Origin: Sabellastarte sp. h YS-2021
Lineage: Eukaryota > Annelida > Polychaeta > Sabellida > Sabellidae
Direction: 5' to 3'
Assembly: GCA_964017235.1 (NCBI GenBank)
Contig: OZ024933.1
Location: 92,905,432-92,969,431 of the forward strand
DNA: 64,000 nucleotides
The notes under the pieces are model-generated. The model was not told the origin of the DNA. It searched no databases and saw only the letters and a list, made by a program, of their open reading frames with translations. This document shows positions 1-10,100 of this stretch, piece after piece (the first letter of the stretch is position 1; each line of letters begins with the position of its first letter). The translations under genes were made by a program, and so were the position numbers.

Positions 1-551
1 CCAACTTAGGTTGTCATATGACATTCTGGACTTATTATTTCCACCTAACACGAAATTCTGAGGCCACGGTACCTGCTTTTTTACCCAGACTGTATCACTA
101 CCACCCCTTTGTGACTTCAATTTACCTGCTTCATTTAGTTCAGCCAGATGCTTGAGCCTTCTGTCCACTTCTGCTTGTATATGAGGGGTTCCTTGGAGGG
201 CTGCTACTGAAGGTACCACTACCTCGTCCAGTTGTGCAGAATCGGGAGAAGCTACCACATCACCTGTTACATGGCTGGCCCGTGACCTCTGGTTGACCTC
301 TGCTGGGCTGGTGTCACACATTTTTTTCTCCATGGCAGTCATCCTGCCACCCAAACTCTTGAGTTCAGCCAAGATTTGTAAGTTTAAGTCATTTCCCACT
401 GCCTGACTAGTCAGGCCACTATGTGATGGTGAAAGTTCAACTTGACTTTCTGAGTCACTGTCGATAGTACTGGCAAATGTGCACTTGCTGTTGATCGGTC
501 TTTTGTGAACGTCTCCACATTTGTTACACAGGAATTGTTTCTGAGGCATTT
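1..551 (-). CDS. Partial gag-like ORF of a Ngaro/DIRS-like retroelement (runs off left edge)
   Basis: The reverse strand reads from an ATG at 551 as one open frame to the window edge (183 codons, no stop). It begins MPQKQFLCNKCGDVHKRPIN, with a Cys-x2-Cys-x3-His-x7-Cys knuckle. A leucine-rich, probably coiled-coil stretch follows (ILAELKSLGGRMTAMEKKM), then SQRGGSDTVWVKKQVPWPQN. The same blocks occur in order in the gag at 43733-44641 (CIKCGGFHPRPINRNC; LHELKNLSSRMTKMEDK; SQRGGSQTVFVKHEVAWPQN). It is therefore a diverged member of the same family, presumably making the nucleocapsid-like protein that packages the element's RNA. Family assignment rests on this match; whether the rest of the element is intact cannot be seen. 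Confidence 0.82.
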
Positions 552-1310
552 TTTCACTTTTTTTATATAATTATTTTGAGATAATTGTCAATGTTTGTGA
601 TCTGAAACTTTCAATACAATGACCCGTGCTTTGTATAATGGGAAAACCAAGAATGTTCGAATGAGTTTCACAGGATGAGCGCAAGTTGTTTATCAGTCAA
701 TTGCATAACCCCTGCCCTGACCATAGGTCAGATAAATGATACAATAGAATCAGAAATATATATGACGTTTCTACAGGAGCATGAGATTTTACAAATCTAC
801 CGTCAACATGTAAATAAACTAAAATTTGTAAAACGAATGACTTAAAATAGTTTGTAAAATTATGTATAAAATTGTAAAATAACTAAATAAAACTCATTCC
901 TTATCTGTGGCTCCAGCAACCCAGAGCACGTTTCGCATTATACAAAGCACTAAATCCAGATTCTGTGCTGATCAAAGTCCTTCACGTCTGCAGATAAGGT
1001 AACTGATGAGATGAATGTTTGTTATGTAACACATAAAAATTTTCCAGCCAGAGCACACATATCCAACACTTAGGGCATACAAACTTAAAGTTCTGGCTAA
1101 AAATTCAAATTATTAACAGGTCTTGCCCCTTTGACATTGAAGTGTTGAATGAAGAAAGGAATATTTTTGGCGGCAAGGAGTTAGCAATACATCAATACCC
1201 AATCGAAGGTATTGAAAACAAGAAAATTCACTGGGGTTGCACTGAATAAGGTGGCGCCCAATGCTCCACCCCCTAAATATAAAGTTTAATGTTTAATATT
1301 TTACTGATCC
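552..1310 (-). other. Probable 5' untranslated/terminal region of the left-edge retroelement
   Basis: This lies directly upstream of the gag ATG on the minus strand and has no ORF. Near 1240-1262 it reads cactgaataaggtggcgccc. The region upstream of the complete element's gag has a similar stretch (about 45103-45124, cactgaaatgggtggcaccc). This suggests shared 5' terminal sequence, but the true element end was not located. Nothing else recognisable was seen to about 1870. Confidence 0.35.
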
Positions 1311-1879
1311 ACCGCGAGAAGCCTGGAAACTACAACTGATTTGACCTGCAAAAAATCAATAGTTACTGACAAGATGGCCCTAGTGAAACACCCCTATTAA
1401 GAAAAATTCAAAAAGGTGACGATAAAAAGTCAGTTTCTTAATATCCTGTTCAGAATTTGTTCCCTTATATACGAGATCAACAACGTTATTATCCTTTCCT
1501 GAAATGTTTTTCATTGAAAGATGAATATTAAATTTCTCAGTAATATGTGGTGAGCACATTGCGCCATTACAAGATTCCTGCCTCTGCTACATTTCAACAC
1601 TTCTACTGATGCCAAATTGTCAAAATTAAATGTAATGTTTTATCATGCCAACAGTGTGGTCAAATCTTAAGTTCTACGAAAATATTAAGCATTTGTAATT
1701 GAGCTATGTTGTGATTTAACCCTATTATAAATCAGATGATTCCCCTGTTTATTAAATCTGTTAAACTTAATAGACCTCTGCAGCCAGCTTTTAAACTTTT
1801 ATTGATGAAAATATCACTGTTATTAGGGTTAAAATATTACTGTTAGCATGCGATTATTTTCATAGTCCTGTCATTTTCA

Positions 1880-2430
1880 GGGCTCTGTATTCCTTTACAT
1901 TCTTTTCGTAGTCTTTCCTACGTTCTTCATCACTCGGTTGCCTCTTTTGATGCTTCTAGTAGACTGTGTTGGGAATATTATCTTTTCATCCGATGCTGTG
2001 ATGGTGGTCATTAAATGGTCCAAAGCTTTGCAAGATAGGGCCAAGGTAGCCACGGTATCTTCACCAGCCTTGGGTCTTTCACTGCTCTGTCCTTGGACAG
2101 CCATCGAAAATATGTTGCTCTTTGCTTTTTTTATCCTGATGCCCCTTTTGTTTCAGCCTCCACACTTGAAACGTGCCGTTCCACCTACAGATTCGGGGAC
2201 CATGAAACATCTCAAAGATATTTCAAAGTACTTGGGATTTTCCAGGTCCATTACTTTTCAAGATTTCAGAAGGGGTGGTGCCATCTTGACTTTAGACATG
2301 GGGTTCCTTTGCAGGACATACAGGCCCAGGGGACGTGGAGCTCTTCCAGTGTCTGGAGATATATACAGTTCCATTCATCTACATCCTCTTCTGCTACTCA
2401 TTCCTTCCTTACTCACCTGTCTTCTTAGCT
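1880..2430 (+). pseudogene. Decayed tyrosine recombinase of a Ngaro/DIRS-like element
   Basis: Reading across two frames, this gives VVIKWSKALQDRAKVATV, then ITFQDFRRGGA, then GVPLQDIQAQGTWSSSSVWRYIQ. These align in order with VKWSKTLQFRDKIKVL, ITFHSFRRSGA and NIPLQHIQSHGTWTSDAVWHYIA of the recombinase at 40309-41298. The catalytic His of the H-x-x-R box is Gln here, and a frameshift falls between the FRRGG box and the GTW box, so the copy is dead. The N-terminal half is missing or unrecognisable. It lies on the opposite strand to the gag at 1-551, so the two are separate insertions or a rearranged copy. Confidence 0.78.
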
Positions 2431-3407
2431 ACCTCTACTGGGTGCCTGGGGACTTATATTTTTTTATAGCCTTATCATGCTCTTTAGGTATTTGTGCCCG
2501 AACTCATGTTATATGTCTCTGCCACTGACTACTTTCACCTTATTTTGATTAATTTGAAACTGGGCCCACAATAAGAGGCTGACCCGATCAGTAGGGGGAC
2601 CTCTTGCAAATTTTTGGATTATACTGCATTGTGATTTTTTACATTAGACCTCTTGGCCTTATCTCTCATTTCTAGTCAGGATGGCGTGGTTATCTAGTAT
2701 CACCTAGTACCAACTAAGGGAATGCCCAGATCAGAAGACGGATTTCTTTCTGATGCTTGGATTACTTTGGATGCCTTTTGACATTTGCCCTCTTTGAATT
2801 CTGGACCATGGTGACCTGGTTAGTTTGTTGCCCCTGGCCTTGTGGGAAGAATTGCATTTTTGAGCCAGTGATATTAAATGTTAGTCGTAACTAGACTCTT
2901 CAGTAGAAGATATATTTTATTTTGTTTACATATTTTTTTTCTTTTTTTAAGGGTGGGGTCTACGTTAACAATGGTTTTATCTATATGTATACATTCTAAT
3001 ATAACCATAACATTTCTTTTAATAGTCACATTTATATATTTTGCAAATATTGATGTAATCAAAATATAATCCCAATCTTTCATTTGTTGGTGATCAGGGA
3101 ATGTTAACAAAAAGTCAAAGTGTACCATAATGACTTATAAAAACAGGTAATTGGCAGTACACATGTCAAATATTTAGGTTGAAATCTGATGAATAATAGT
3201 GAATAGATCGTTAGATTCTTGAATGTACAGGAGCTGGTAGTGTGGCCTAACATGTGATATCTTTTCAGAGATTCTCAATTCCAAGTCTTCTGGGTCAGTG
3301 TTCTGACAGTTAGTTTGGTTAAAAAAATTAAAAAGCTTTCCTCTCAGATGTTCTGGGTTCCATATCATGGATTATTGTATTATCACCACTGGTGATTGTG
3401 ATTGTAC
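2431..3407. other. No gene recognised
   Basis: AT-rich sequence with short chance ORFs only. It may include the degraded 3' tail of the recombinase copy just upstream. No conserved domain, RNA gene or array was recognised. Confidence 0.5.
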
Positions 3408-3553
3408 ATTAGGGTTTTATGTCCTGTTAAACAGCCAGGGTCATATTGGGACAGGTCTTCGGCTCGGTCACTTGTGGTACTCGAAGCTGCACAGAGGTGA
3501 CAGTCTGTGATTAGATGCCAAACCTGCTAACCACTAGGCCACTGAGGACCTCT
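3408..3553 (-). repeat. tRNA-derived SINE, family C
   Basis: On the reverse strand the head reads tcagtggcctagtggttagc, an A-box-like tRNA start, followed by ggtttggcatctaatcacag. The tail reads ccaatatgaccctggctgtt then taacaggacataaaaccc. Other copies in this window lie at 37470-37606, 63880-64000 and, interrupted, at 36036-37290 and 38620-38985. Non-coding, mobilised by a LINE in trans. Confidence 0.7.
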
Positions 3554-4840
3554 GTCAAGGACATAGCAGTTGGTTTCCTGTGATAGGCAATAAAGCCAAA
3601 TAACAGTAAGTTAAAGCAAAGCATTGCTTTCCTGACAAAACTGAGTATGAGATCTGTGGGTAAATGTTGTATTCAAATATTGTCATAGATCATTGCAATT
3701 TCCACAATAGTTAAACGCCTAAACAGTTGCTAACATGATAGTGTGCTGTGGTGTTTAAAATACCTTATGTTTTTAATAACATTGATTTATAAAATATTTT
3801 AATAATGCAGAATAAAAACCAAAAAAACCCAAAAAAGTATGCTTGCATCAGCGAGTTCCCTCCCAATTGGATTAAAAATGTGTTCTGTAATTTCACATTC
3901 CATGTCACAAACACTGAATTTAGTGTCATCCTGGATCTTGCAGATCTTCAAATATTTATCGATTGTTAAAACAAGTTACAAATGTAAAAACACTAAATCT
4001 GAGATCATTTATAGTATGTAAAGACTAGCAACATGACATGATTGTACAGATTTGAATTTGTCGATCGGTTAGACAGAAACTCTATTTCTGTTCAAGATTG
4101 ATTTTACAAGGTTTACTGGCCATGGTCTTGCAATATAGTGGATGAGTGAGTATTAGTAAAAGTGGGTAAACTGGGATATCCATTTCATTTCACAACTGAA
4201 TTTATACAATCATCAAACCCTGGAAACATTTTCCAACATAAATTTAATAAATTTACCATTCGTTTGGCCACATACCTCAACAAAGAGCAGTACATGTCCT
4301 AAACTTGATATTTGGCAGACAGTTTTTCAAACATTCATTCACGTTTAATTCAAGTTTTAATCGGGGCATATATTATTATTTCCAGTTTCAGAAGAACCTA
4401 TCAAACCCTTTATGTCCTGTATATATTCATTTGCATATCAGGATAATGAAAAAACAGTGAAAAAATTGTTTATGCTATCATAAAGAGAAGTTTATGTTCC
4501 AGCTAAAATTTTAAAATGTATTGTCTGCATCCTGACAAATGTTCAACTGATTGCTTCTTATTTTCACACTTTAGATACTGTTATTGTTTTATTGCCATAG
4601 CTAGTGTTTCAATAAGGAAACTAAATAAACTTGGTGGATCTCATTGTCTTAAAAGTGTATATCTAGAATTTTTCGGACAAATGTCACAGCTCATTACCTC
4701 AAGTCCAAGTCAATAAATGCAGATTGGATATTATGTTTTATACATTTTTGTCTTCACTACATTTTATTTACACTTATACATGAACAAAACATATTGTAAA
4801 ATTAAGGCCACCTAAAACGCCACCATCAAAACTTAACAAT
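3554..4840. other. No gene recognised
   Basis: AT-rich; only short non-conserved ORFs. No repeat family or RNA gene was identified here. Confidence 0.5.
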
Positions 4841-4892
4841 GCAAGGTGGCAGTTATATAATTACTTATGCAAGGTGGCAGTTATATAATTAC
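4841..4892. repeat. Short direct duplication (24 bp x 2)
   Basis: gcaaggtggcagttatataa plus ttac occurs at 4841-4864 and again, identical, at 4869-4892, separated by ttat. It looks like a recent local slippage duplication. Confidence 0.85.
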
Positions 4893-5290
4893 ACATTCAA
4901 TGTAACACAAATATGAACGTCCAGGAAATACAAGAAATAACCCTACATGTCCTGAAGTAACAGTTAGTTGGAGCTCTAAGGCGGAAAGTACAATTAAAGT
5001 TGAGGTGCTGATTTCATGAGAAAATTGTGTTTTCGCCCATTAAAAATGATCCTAAAATGTTTATTTATTGTAATGTCAGTAAGTTACATCTGTCACTTGT
5101 GCTTGTGTCAGTTCATCTTTCAACCAAAAGAAATCCTTGTACATGCACTTAAAACAACCAAAACTAGGGGTTTTGTGACCTAGTTGTGCCAAGCTACACT
5201 GGGCAGCAGCAGAATCTTGAATTGCTACAGCTCTAGTGAGGCTCACACTTCTAGAGATCACTTTTATTTTGTCTATGAACTTTCATGAAT

Positions 5291-5403
5291 TGTGGCGCAG
5301 CATGATGAGTGCCTCTCTCTTCACTGAAGTTAAGCAGTAATGGGCTACATTAGTACTGGGATGGGTGACCGCTTCGGTGCACTACTCTCGTCTCTGATAG
5401 CTT
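5291..5403 (+). repeat. 5S rRNA-like sequence (SINE3-type head or 5S pseudogene)
   Basis: The stretch from 5322 reads cactgaagttaagcagtaat and then gtactgggatgggtgaccgc. This matches the strongly conserved internal control region of animal 5S rRNA (cgaagttaagc... agtacttggatgggtgaccgc). The 5' third and 3' end diverge from a functional 5S gene, so this is not called as an active rRNA gene. Either a 5S-derived SINE or a processed/dispersed 5S pseudogene would fit. The following about 150 bp shows no clear tail. Confidence 0.72.
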
Positions 5404-5956
5404 TGCAGCTCGTGGTAGTAGATCAAAACTTGAGATATATGCCATTTCTGCATAGATTTTAATGCAGTGAAATGGAACAAAAGCTTTGCAACAGTGTGTT
5501 TTTTCTAATTATGTGAATACCATATTTGCAGCCAGCTTAAATTACTGAAAATTGTACGAAAAATCAGCTCTCATTTTTGCATTGCATAGCCTTAAGGTCG
5601 ACGGTAAATATTGCTGGGGAATATGGACAAATATTATCCAGTCTGTAAGTGAGATGTCAGATACTTGTTTTCCAGATATCATCAAATATCCAATAAAGTT
5701 AAAGCAAGTAAGCGAAGCACCACTTACTGATCAGAAATTTTATTTGCATGATATCTTAACAGAAATTTGTTCCAAAAAAAGAATGCAGTCACATCACATC
5801 GGAACCATAGACGGGCATGCTAGCTCACATTCACCACTGTAAACAAGACAGTGTCTTCAAACAAAGACCAGTGTAACATGTTTATGTTTATATTTGGGAA
5901 ATAATATATATATACTAAATAATTTCTTTTAGAACTAAAGGTCTTCAAAATTGTGG
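5404..5956. other. No gene recognised
   Basis: A 96-codon open frame lies at 5552-5842 (+), but no family was recognised and there is no splice or composition support. Left as non-coding. Confidence 0.4.
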
Positions 5957-6302
5957 ACTGGTATTCACGAAGGGTCTTAGCCAGGGCTTAGGCTTAAAGT
6001 TGAGACTTTGGTCTTAAGTTTCTGCCCCAAAACTGCTAAGACTTTTGTCTTAGACTTAGTGGTATTCACAAACAATGTAAGACTGGTCTTAGGCTTAGCC
6101 AAGGGTTCAACGTTAAGACTGGCAAGTGGGAGGCTTAAATCTTAACATGATGTGTGTTTGTTTACATAGCCTTGACCTTACACAAAATCACGCACTGCAG
6201 CGTTAGCAAAGATTTGATTCGATGGCAGGCGTGACTTTAATATTGGTGGTGTTACGGAGTTAAGACAAAAGTCTCAGTTAAGTACCCTTTTGTGAATATG
6301 GA
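5957..6302. mobile_element. MITE with tggtattcac termini
   Basis: The left end reads tggtattcacgaagggtc and the right end, reverse-complemented, ccatattcacaaaagggt, so they form imperfect terminal inverted repeats. The interior is rich in the motif ctaagac/gtcttag. A second internal terminus-like tggtattcacaaacaatg near 6060 suggests a nested or doubled copy. Termini resemble those of the MITEs at 34142-34679 and 36783-37235. No coding capacity. Confidence 0.6.
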
Positions 6303-6317
6303 TTTAAGATTTTGATT

Positions 6318-6547
6318 TGATTTATTTGTTGTTTTGCATCACGGTCAACAACCAGGGTCATATTGCAATGGGTAGTTTACCGGTGGAGGAACCAGTGCAT
6401 AAAAAATTGGTGAAGATTCTGCACTATATACCACTGGGCATCGGCAAGTAATTACTAACTTTCCAACATGAAGTGCCCAGCCGGAGATTCGAACTGGCGG
6501 CCTCAGAGGTTGGAGGCAAGCACTCTAACCACTACACCACCGAGCCC
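6318..6547 (-). repeat. tRNA-derived SINE, family B
   Basis: The reverse strand begins ggggctcggtggtgtagtgg (A box) and carries a B-box-like gttcgaatctccggc. It ends with ccctggttgttgaccgtgat and an aaataaatcaaat-type tail. A second copy lies at 25926-26150 on the plus strand. It is inserted next to the MITE at 5957-6302. Confidence 0.75.
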
Positions 6548-6628
6548 CATTACAGAATTAAGACAAAACTTAGCTGATACAAAAGTCTCAACTTTAAGAC
6601 CACATTTAAGCCTAACCCTTAACAAAGT

Positions 6629-6869
6629 ATATTTATTCATTTATTTGAGGTTTTACGTCGCTTTCAACACTGTACAGATCATATCACGATGGGTATTTGG
6701 AAGGACAGAGGAAACCAGTACATACAGTTTGTTAGGTTTCTGTACTGTAAACTGTCGACCAACAGCAAGCAACTACCAGTTTTCCCACTTGAGACTGTGA
6801 CGGGGATCGAACCCCGGCCTCAGAGGTGGGAGGCGAGAGTGTTACCACTATACCACCGTGCCCCCCAGA
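6629..6869 (-). repeat. tRNA-derived SINE, family A
   Basis: The reverse strand starts ggggggcacggtggtatagt (A box), with B box ggttcgatccccg. A core follows (gggaaaactggtagttgctt; ctggtttcctctgtccttcc). The 3' end is gttgaaagcgacgtaaaacc, with an (aaat)n tail. This is the commonest SINE in the window. Confidence 0.85.
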
Positions 6870-6988
6870 AACAAAGCAAAAAAATACACTTCATTCATAA
6901 TGGCTGACCAATAATTGTGTTAATGCTTCTGAAATGTTGTTAATTTACAAGTGAATTTGTATGGATGACTTGCATAAAGTAAACTTAC

Positions 6989-7131
6989 ACATAGCGGAGG
7001 CTTACAGCTTTGCTTATTTGAACCAACACAGTAAATACAACGTGGCTCTGGGCAAGAACAGCTCCTGCGTCTTTCACATTTCAGTGGAATAGGTGGATAG
7101 TACTTGCAGTTGCCCCAACTCCCCCAAGTGC
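6989..7131 (-). CDS. Copy 2 exon 6: Cys-rich TSR-like module
   Basis: 143 nt, acceptor TTTCAG, donor GTAAGT, phase 1 to 0. Starts TWGSWGNCKYYPPIPLKCER and contains CIYCVGSNKQSC, which matches copy 1 (CIYCVGPSSMSC). Nine Cys in this exon. Whether it is terminal is undecided. Confidence 0.85.
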
Positions 7132-10100
7132 CTGAAAGTTTAAATAAATAGACAAAAAGGAGTGATGAAACATACATATTTTTTGGCAGAGGATATTTAC
7201 ACCCTTGTGGTGTACCCAAGGTAGAATTGAGTGCTTGTGTACACCATGGTGGTGTAGCCCAAGGTAGAATTTAATGCCTACATACACCACGGTGGTGTAC
7301 CCAAGGTAGAATGCAGTGCTTGCGTACACCACGGTGGTGTACCCAAGGTAGAATACAGTGCTTCCGTACACCATAGTGGTGTACCCAAGGTAGAATGCAG
7401 TGCTTGCGTACACCATGGTGGTGTACCCCGGGTAGAATTCACTGCTTGCATTCACCATAGTGGTGTAACCAAGGAGGAATGTATTGCCTGCAAACACCAC
7501 GGCGTTGTAACTAAAGCCTCTCTTACATCCCGTCATACTTTTATAGACACGTAAGTGTGCTGTAAATATTGTTGAAAAATATGAACCTAACTTGGTAGTG
7601 GGGTAGCAGAGATTTGCAGTGCAAATGAGGTGTATTCTGCATACACAAAAGTGTCACAACTTGAAGATCAAAGAACAGATTGCGACTAGCTACAGGTCGT
7701 ACAGTGGGTTTATGTACATACAAGGTACACATGAGAGTATCTTACAGTATGTCCAAACAATGCAAGTAATTGGGGAGAACCTAAAAGACTTGCAAGGAGA
7801 ATGCAAGTGCCTAAGTCTCCCTTAAGTTCCCCTTGAGGCATGGATGTAGATATCCTGCGTGCATGCAATGTGCATGCAAATTTTCATTGCAGGGACTGTA
7901 CAAGCTTGATAGTTTGTTAAAAAATCTCAAATGTACCTTAAGTGTCCCTTGCAAATCAGCCGATTTTTCTCTGTAACCAGGACGTATGTGCACGTACAAT
8001 GGGATGTAAGAGATGCTTAAGGGAGCAATTATTCCTTACATACACCTTTCAACACAGTGGTGTACATCACAGTGGTGTACCCAAGGTAGACTTCACTCTT
8101 TGCGTACACCAGGGTACAGTGTACACCACTGTGGTGTATTCAAGGTAGAATTCTTTGCTTGTGTACACCATGACTGGGAGCCAGAGTATTTTCCTGTGTT
8201 GTGTGTTTTTTTACTCAAATTTTTGTATCTGACTTTTAACAGAAATCTGTTTGTTTACAGGCTAATGGTATTAGGTGTTACAAATACAGGGGCAATTAGA
8301 GTAACTTGTAACTGCATAGGTTAAAGTGCAGTTATTTTTGTGACTTGAGAATACAAAAAGAAGATATTTGTCAAAGCATGTATTTTCAAAATTTAAACAA
8401 GACTGGTAGATCCAATGATACATCATAGTATCATTGAGAGGGTTAACATTGGTAACTGTTGGATATAATTACACATTTTATGAAAAGGGAAATTTTCAAC
8501 TTAAATGGGATTGTTCTATCGTTTTGTCACAAACAAGTTTGTCAAGAATGCCCATAAGTACGATGTTTTTTTCATAGTGCAGAAAAAAGTTATGACTTAT
8601 TACCTCTGCCAATAATGATGTGCTTTGGGGTGTGTTTACTTATTTGCCTGTCTATGTACCTGTGAGTTTGCGTGTGTACATGGTAACTAGAAAACTAATA
8701 AATACATCTTTGTAAAACAAATTATGTGGGTCAGACTCAACCTCATCAAGACCTGATTAAATGTCGGGAAAGGCCCTTATCATTCTTTGAAAACAACAAA
8801 AAAACCCAGTTTGGGTGAATTTTGGGAATATTCAGTTTGCTTTGGTGTGGAGGTCAGCACTTGATGAGTGCTTTGTAGCTTTGTATCATTAAACTCGAAT
8901 TGTTATTTCTTATAAGCACAAGATATGAATATCTCTACTTTAATGAGACGAGCAAAAGTTGGGAGATATTGGACACTGGAGAAAACTGACAGCTCAGTTG
9001 TTGGTGGAACAGAGTGAACAAAGTTAACTGCAACACTATTGTACAAAAGGACTCTGGCAGGTTTAGTTGTTGTAAAATAAAATAATTTAATGCCTGCCTT
9101 GTTCTGCCTTGTCCTGAATTGTTCTAAATGCAACAATTTATTGCTCTTGTACTTGCCCTATCATCATCCATGGTACCATTCTGTGGTCTAACATATTGAT
9201 GGACATGGTAAAAGCATAGCTTGTAATATTTACAAAAATACCAATTGAAAAGACAAACACCTACACCAGCACGGGCAAGCCTTCACTAAGCAAAATTTAC
9301 TCTCTGTAGAACCACTCGGGCAATATCTTTTGCGTGATTGTGATCCTTTGCCACATGTTTTACTGCATTTTTCCCACGGTCCCCAATATGAGGCTGTGAA
9401 TTGATAAAAGTTCATGAGCAAATACAACAGAAAATTATTGTCGCAGAAAAGAGATAAGTTATGGATATATTGGCTGTTGTGCACAATTTATCACTAAAAA
9501 TTCGAGTATGAAGTACCAGTAAAATAAACCTATGTAAGCTTTTTGTACATAAAATAGAGGGAAAATGACATAATTATATGTAATTGAATAATCTAACTTT
9601 TGCCTTTGTCTAAACTAAGAAAACTTAAAGAGATAACAATGGCTGAAAACACAAGACACCCCCCCCCCCTCTATGGGACAAAATTACATATCATTTAATA
9701 ACTTAACTTTGGTCTTTATCTCAACTTAGAAAACATAAAGGGATCAAATGGATGAAAACATACGACAGCTCTGTGTCTGCGTTTGTTTCTTGCACTTTGG
9801 TTTGCCTGTGAAAATAGAAGAGTAATTTAAATATAGAAAATAACATAAAGCATCGGTACAGTTTGTCTGTAGACCAAATATTCTAACTAGAGGATTCAAA
9901 GATTGTTATTCCAAGTGGAAACATGACAAAGTTTTGCAACACATGAGATGATATATAAAAATCTACTTGTGTTTGATTTCATATGTGTGTGATATTATAT
10001 ATATATAATATATATATGAAATTCTAAAATAATGTGCAGTTGCACCTTTAAAAATTCTGTTAGGTTTCTTATATCTTCATTGTTTACACTGCTTTTGTAT

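Noticed and set aside
5291-5403. Functional 5S rRNA gene
   Set aside because: Only the central control region matches; both ends diverge and no T-run terminator follows at the right distance.
5552-5842. 96-codon plus-strand ORF
   Set aside because: No similarity recognised, no splice context, typical of chance frames in this composition.
7081-7536. 151-codon minus-strand ORF with 14-residue repeats
   Set aside because: It arises from a 42-bp minisatellite lying in an intron and runs out of frame through TSR exon 6; no start or splice support.
8903-9136. 77-codon minus-strand ORF in TSR copy 2 intron
   Set aside because: Lacks acceptor/donor sites in a phase compatible with the flanking exons and has no counterpart in copy 1.
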